48,286 nt of DNA from an uncultured Erysipelotrichaceae bacterium (GTDB taxonomy: Bacteria > Bacillota_I > Bacilli_A > RFN20 > CAG-826), in contig ONFU01000003.1 of the NCBI GenBank assembly GCA_900317165.1, positions 1-48,286 on the forward strand, given 5' to 3'. Of the stretch, positions 46,975 through 48,286 are shown piece by piece. Within the stretch, counting starts at the first letter, position 1. The number at the start of each line of letters is the position of its first letter. Made by a program: the position numbers and the translations under genes. Under the pieces are notes generated by a model. It made no database searches and was not told where the DNA came from. It was given only the letters and a program-made list of their open reading frames with translations.

Positions 46975-47493
46975 ATGAACAAAAAAGAAGAAATAAAAAA
47001 TAGAACCAAAGACCAGAAGAAAGCCATCAAGGTCTATACCATAGAGCTTCTTGTCTTCTCTGTTGTTTTCGTTACCCTTGGGGTTTTGATGCTCGTCGGA
47101 GTATTAGGCAAAACCACCGGCTTTAGGCAGGTATTCACCTATGTGACTTTGGCGGGTGCCGCCCTTATTGTTGGGGATTTGATTTGGGCTTTAGCCTCAA
47201 AGAAAAGAAGGCAAAGGGTTTCCCTTGTCGATAAATTCATTATCATCCCCGCCCCAATCGCAATCGTCACCCTCGATATCTTCACCCTTATCAATGGCGT
47301 TGACGCCATGGTGGAAATCCATCGTTTAGTCGTCGGCATTGTCTTCTGTTATATCGCCGCGGTTTACGCCTTTGAGGCTGTTTACCATTATTACTTCCCC
47401 TTAAAAGAACTCATGGAAGCCGCGGAAGAAGATGAAGAAGAGGAAGCAGAGAAACAAGAAGAGCCAAAAGAGGAAGAGGAAGACGATAGATGA
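46975..47493 (+). CDS. four-TM membrane protein with acidic tail, unknown
   Basis: A 172-residue protein with four membrane segments (about 19-40, 50-68, 85-105 and 112-135) and a final ~25 residues almost all Glu/Asp. I start it at ATG 46975 (MNKKEEIKNR), because the in-frame ATG at 46945 lies against a TATGAT -10 box and would be upstream of transcription. Its stop overlaps the ugd start by 3 bases, so the two are coupled. Function unknown. Confidence 0.65.
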   Translation: MNKKEEIKNRTKDQKKAIKVYTIELLVFSVVFVTLGVLMLVGVLGKTTGFRQVFTYVTLAGAALIVGDLIWALASKKRRQRVSLVDKFIIIPAPIAIVTLDIFTLINGVDAMVEIHRLVVGIVFCYIAAVYAFEAVYHYYFPLKELMEAAEEDEEEEAEKQEEPKEEEEDDR

Positions 47494-48286
47494 ATACAGT
47501 CTTAATTGTAGGACTTGGATACGTTGGGCTTGCCGAAGCTCTTTTGCTTAGGGAAAAAGCCGACCTTTACTGCGTCGATATTTGCAAAGAAAGGGCCGAC
47601 AGCCTTTCAAATGGCAATTACCCTTTAAACGATCATCTTTTCTTGGCCCGTTTTGGAACCGCCCCAAAAATCGAAACCTTAACAAGTCTTCCCAAGATCA
47701 ATCCTGATTTCGTGCTGCTTTGCCTTCCTACGGATTATGATGAACAGACCCGTAGCTTTGATACAAAGGCCTTGGACGAAGAAATAAAGAAATGCTCTAA
47801 GATGTATCCGAATTCTTTGATAGTCATCAAAAGCACCGTTCCTATTGGCTACACTCTTTCTAAGAAAAACGAAGGCATGTCCTTGCTATTTTCACCGGAA
47901 TTCCTCCGTGAGAACACCTTATATGAAGACGTTATGAAGCCTTCTAGGCTCATTGTCGGTTATGATGATGACAAGGATAAGGAAAAAGCCAAAGCCTATT
48001 TGGATTTGGTTTTAAATTGCGTTGAAGACAAAAACGTGAGAACCATTCTTTCCTCCTCGATGGAGGCGGAGGCCATAAAGTTATTCTCAAACGAATACCT
48101 TGCCATGAGGGTAGCCTATTTCAATGAACTTGATAATTTTGCCTTGAAGAAGGGCCTTAACTCCAAAACCCTGATTGAAGGCGTTAGCCTTGACCCTCGC
48201 ATTGGCGATTTCTATAACAACCCAAGCTTTGGCTATGGTGGATATTGCCTTCCAAAAGACACGAAAGCTTTGCTTTCCTGCTATGG
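47490..48286 (+). CDS. ugd: UDP-glucose 6-dehydrogenase (3' end outside window)
   Basis: 265 codons are visible, open at the window edge; the family is ~390-450 residues. VLIVGLGYVGLAEAL is the NAD-binding loop, STVPIGYT and SPEFLRENTLYEDVMKPSRLIVG match the core, and GYGGYCLPKDTKALL holds the catalytic Cys. It oxidises UDP-glucose (or a related UDP-hexose) to the uronic acid for acidic surface polysaccharide. The start overlaps the stop of the preceding four-TM protein. Together with galE and the Wzx/Wzy locus it indicates a uronate-bearing glycan. Confidence 0.93.
   Translation, partial: MNTVLIVGLGYVGLAEALLLREKADLYCVDICKERADSLSNGNYPLNDHLFLARFGTAPKIETLTSLPKINPDFVLLCLPTDYDEQTRSFDTKALDEEIKKCSKMYPNSLIVIKSTVPIGYTLSKKNEGMSLLFSPEFLRENTLYEDVMKPSRLIVGYDDDKDKEKAKAYLDLVLNCVEDKNVRTILSSSMEAEAIKLFSNEYLAMRVAYFNELDNFALKKGLNSKTLIEGVSLDPRIGDFYNNPSFGYGGYCLPKDTKALLSCY

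Overview
The window looks like a chromosome segment of an uncultured, host-associated Bacilli/Mollicutes-like Firmicute (inference). Several things point there: AT-rich spacers between moderate-GC genes, Gram-positive household genes (pcrA-ligA, gatCAB, tsaE-tsaB-tsaD), lipoprotein signal peptides, an ECF-type thiamine transporter under a TPP riboswitch, and a GatA with the variant TGDSVRKPA motif I associate with Mollicutes-like lineages. TGG encodes Trp and TGA is used as a stop, so the code is the standard bacterial one. There are no tRNA, rRNA, CRISPR or insertion-sequence features. The window opens inside a secreted carbohydrate-binding protein and closes inside a UDP-sugar dehydrogenase.

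Layout. 1-5.5 kb: tail of a secreted protein, a lipase-like hydrolase, a MacB/FtsX-type ABC transporter and an NAD salvage pair (nadE plus a NadM-like adenylyltransferase). 5.7-7.2 kb: a roughly 1.45-kb stretch with no credible gene, packed with short hairpins, preceded by a promoter and closed by a strong intrinsic terminator. I read it as a giant structured non-coding RNA and consider it the most notable object here. 7.2-12.7 kb: an ABC-2 exporter, an acidic multi-pass membrane protein and a flavodiiron protein carrying flavin reductase and rubredoxin domains. 12.7-22 kb: a surface-polysaccharide locus (Wzy/ligase-like protein, lipoprotein, TupA-type ATP-grasp, Wzx flippase, three GT4-like glycosyltransferases). 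22-30 kb: ung, riboswitch-controlled thiT, a DUF3137-like protein, a DUF402 phosphatase, the t6A operon with a TsaB-RimI fusion, and asnS. 30.1-31 kb: two tiny membrane/lipoprotein genes, two tandem attenuator-like RNA elements and a tiny hydrophobic peptide gene on the other strand. 31-33 kb: three membrane proteins. 33-37.5 kb: pcrA-ligA. 37.6-40.5 kb: a large secreted endonuclease with Ig-like domains. 41-46 kb: gatCAB, a DUF1836-like gene and galE. 46-48 kb: two membrane proteins and ugd.

How genes work together. The Wzx/Wzy/GT block, galE and ugd all serve a surface glycan. nadE/nadM, thiT and the secreted nuclease suggest scavenging of cofactors and nucleotides. The flavodiiron protein suggests an anaerobe that meets oxygen or NO. 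At least eight genes that begin transcription units have a -10 box ending only 6-11 bases before the start codon and no Shine-Dalgarno, while genes inside operons mostly have good ribosome-binding sites. Widespread leaderless transcription is therefore likely.
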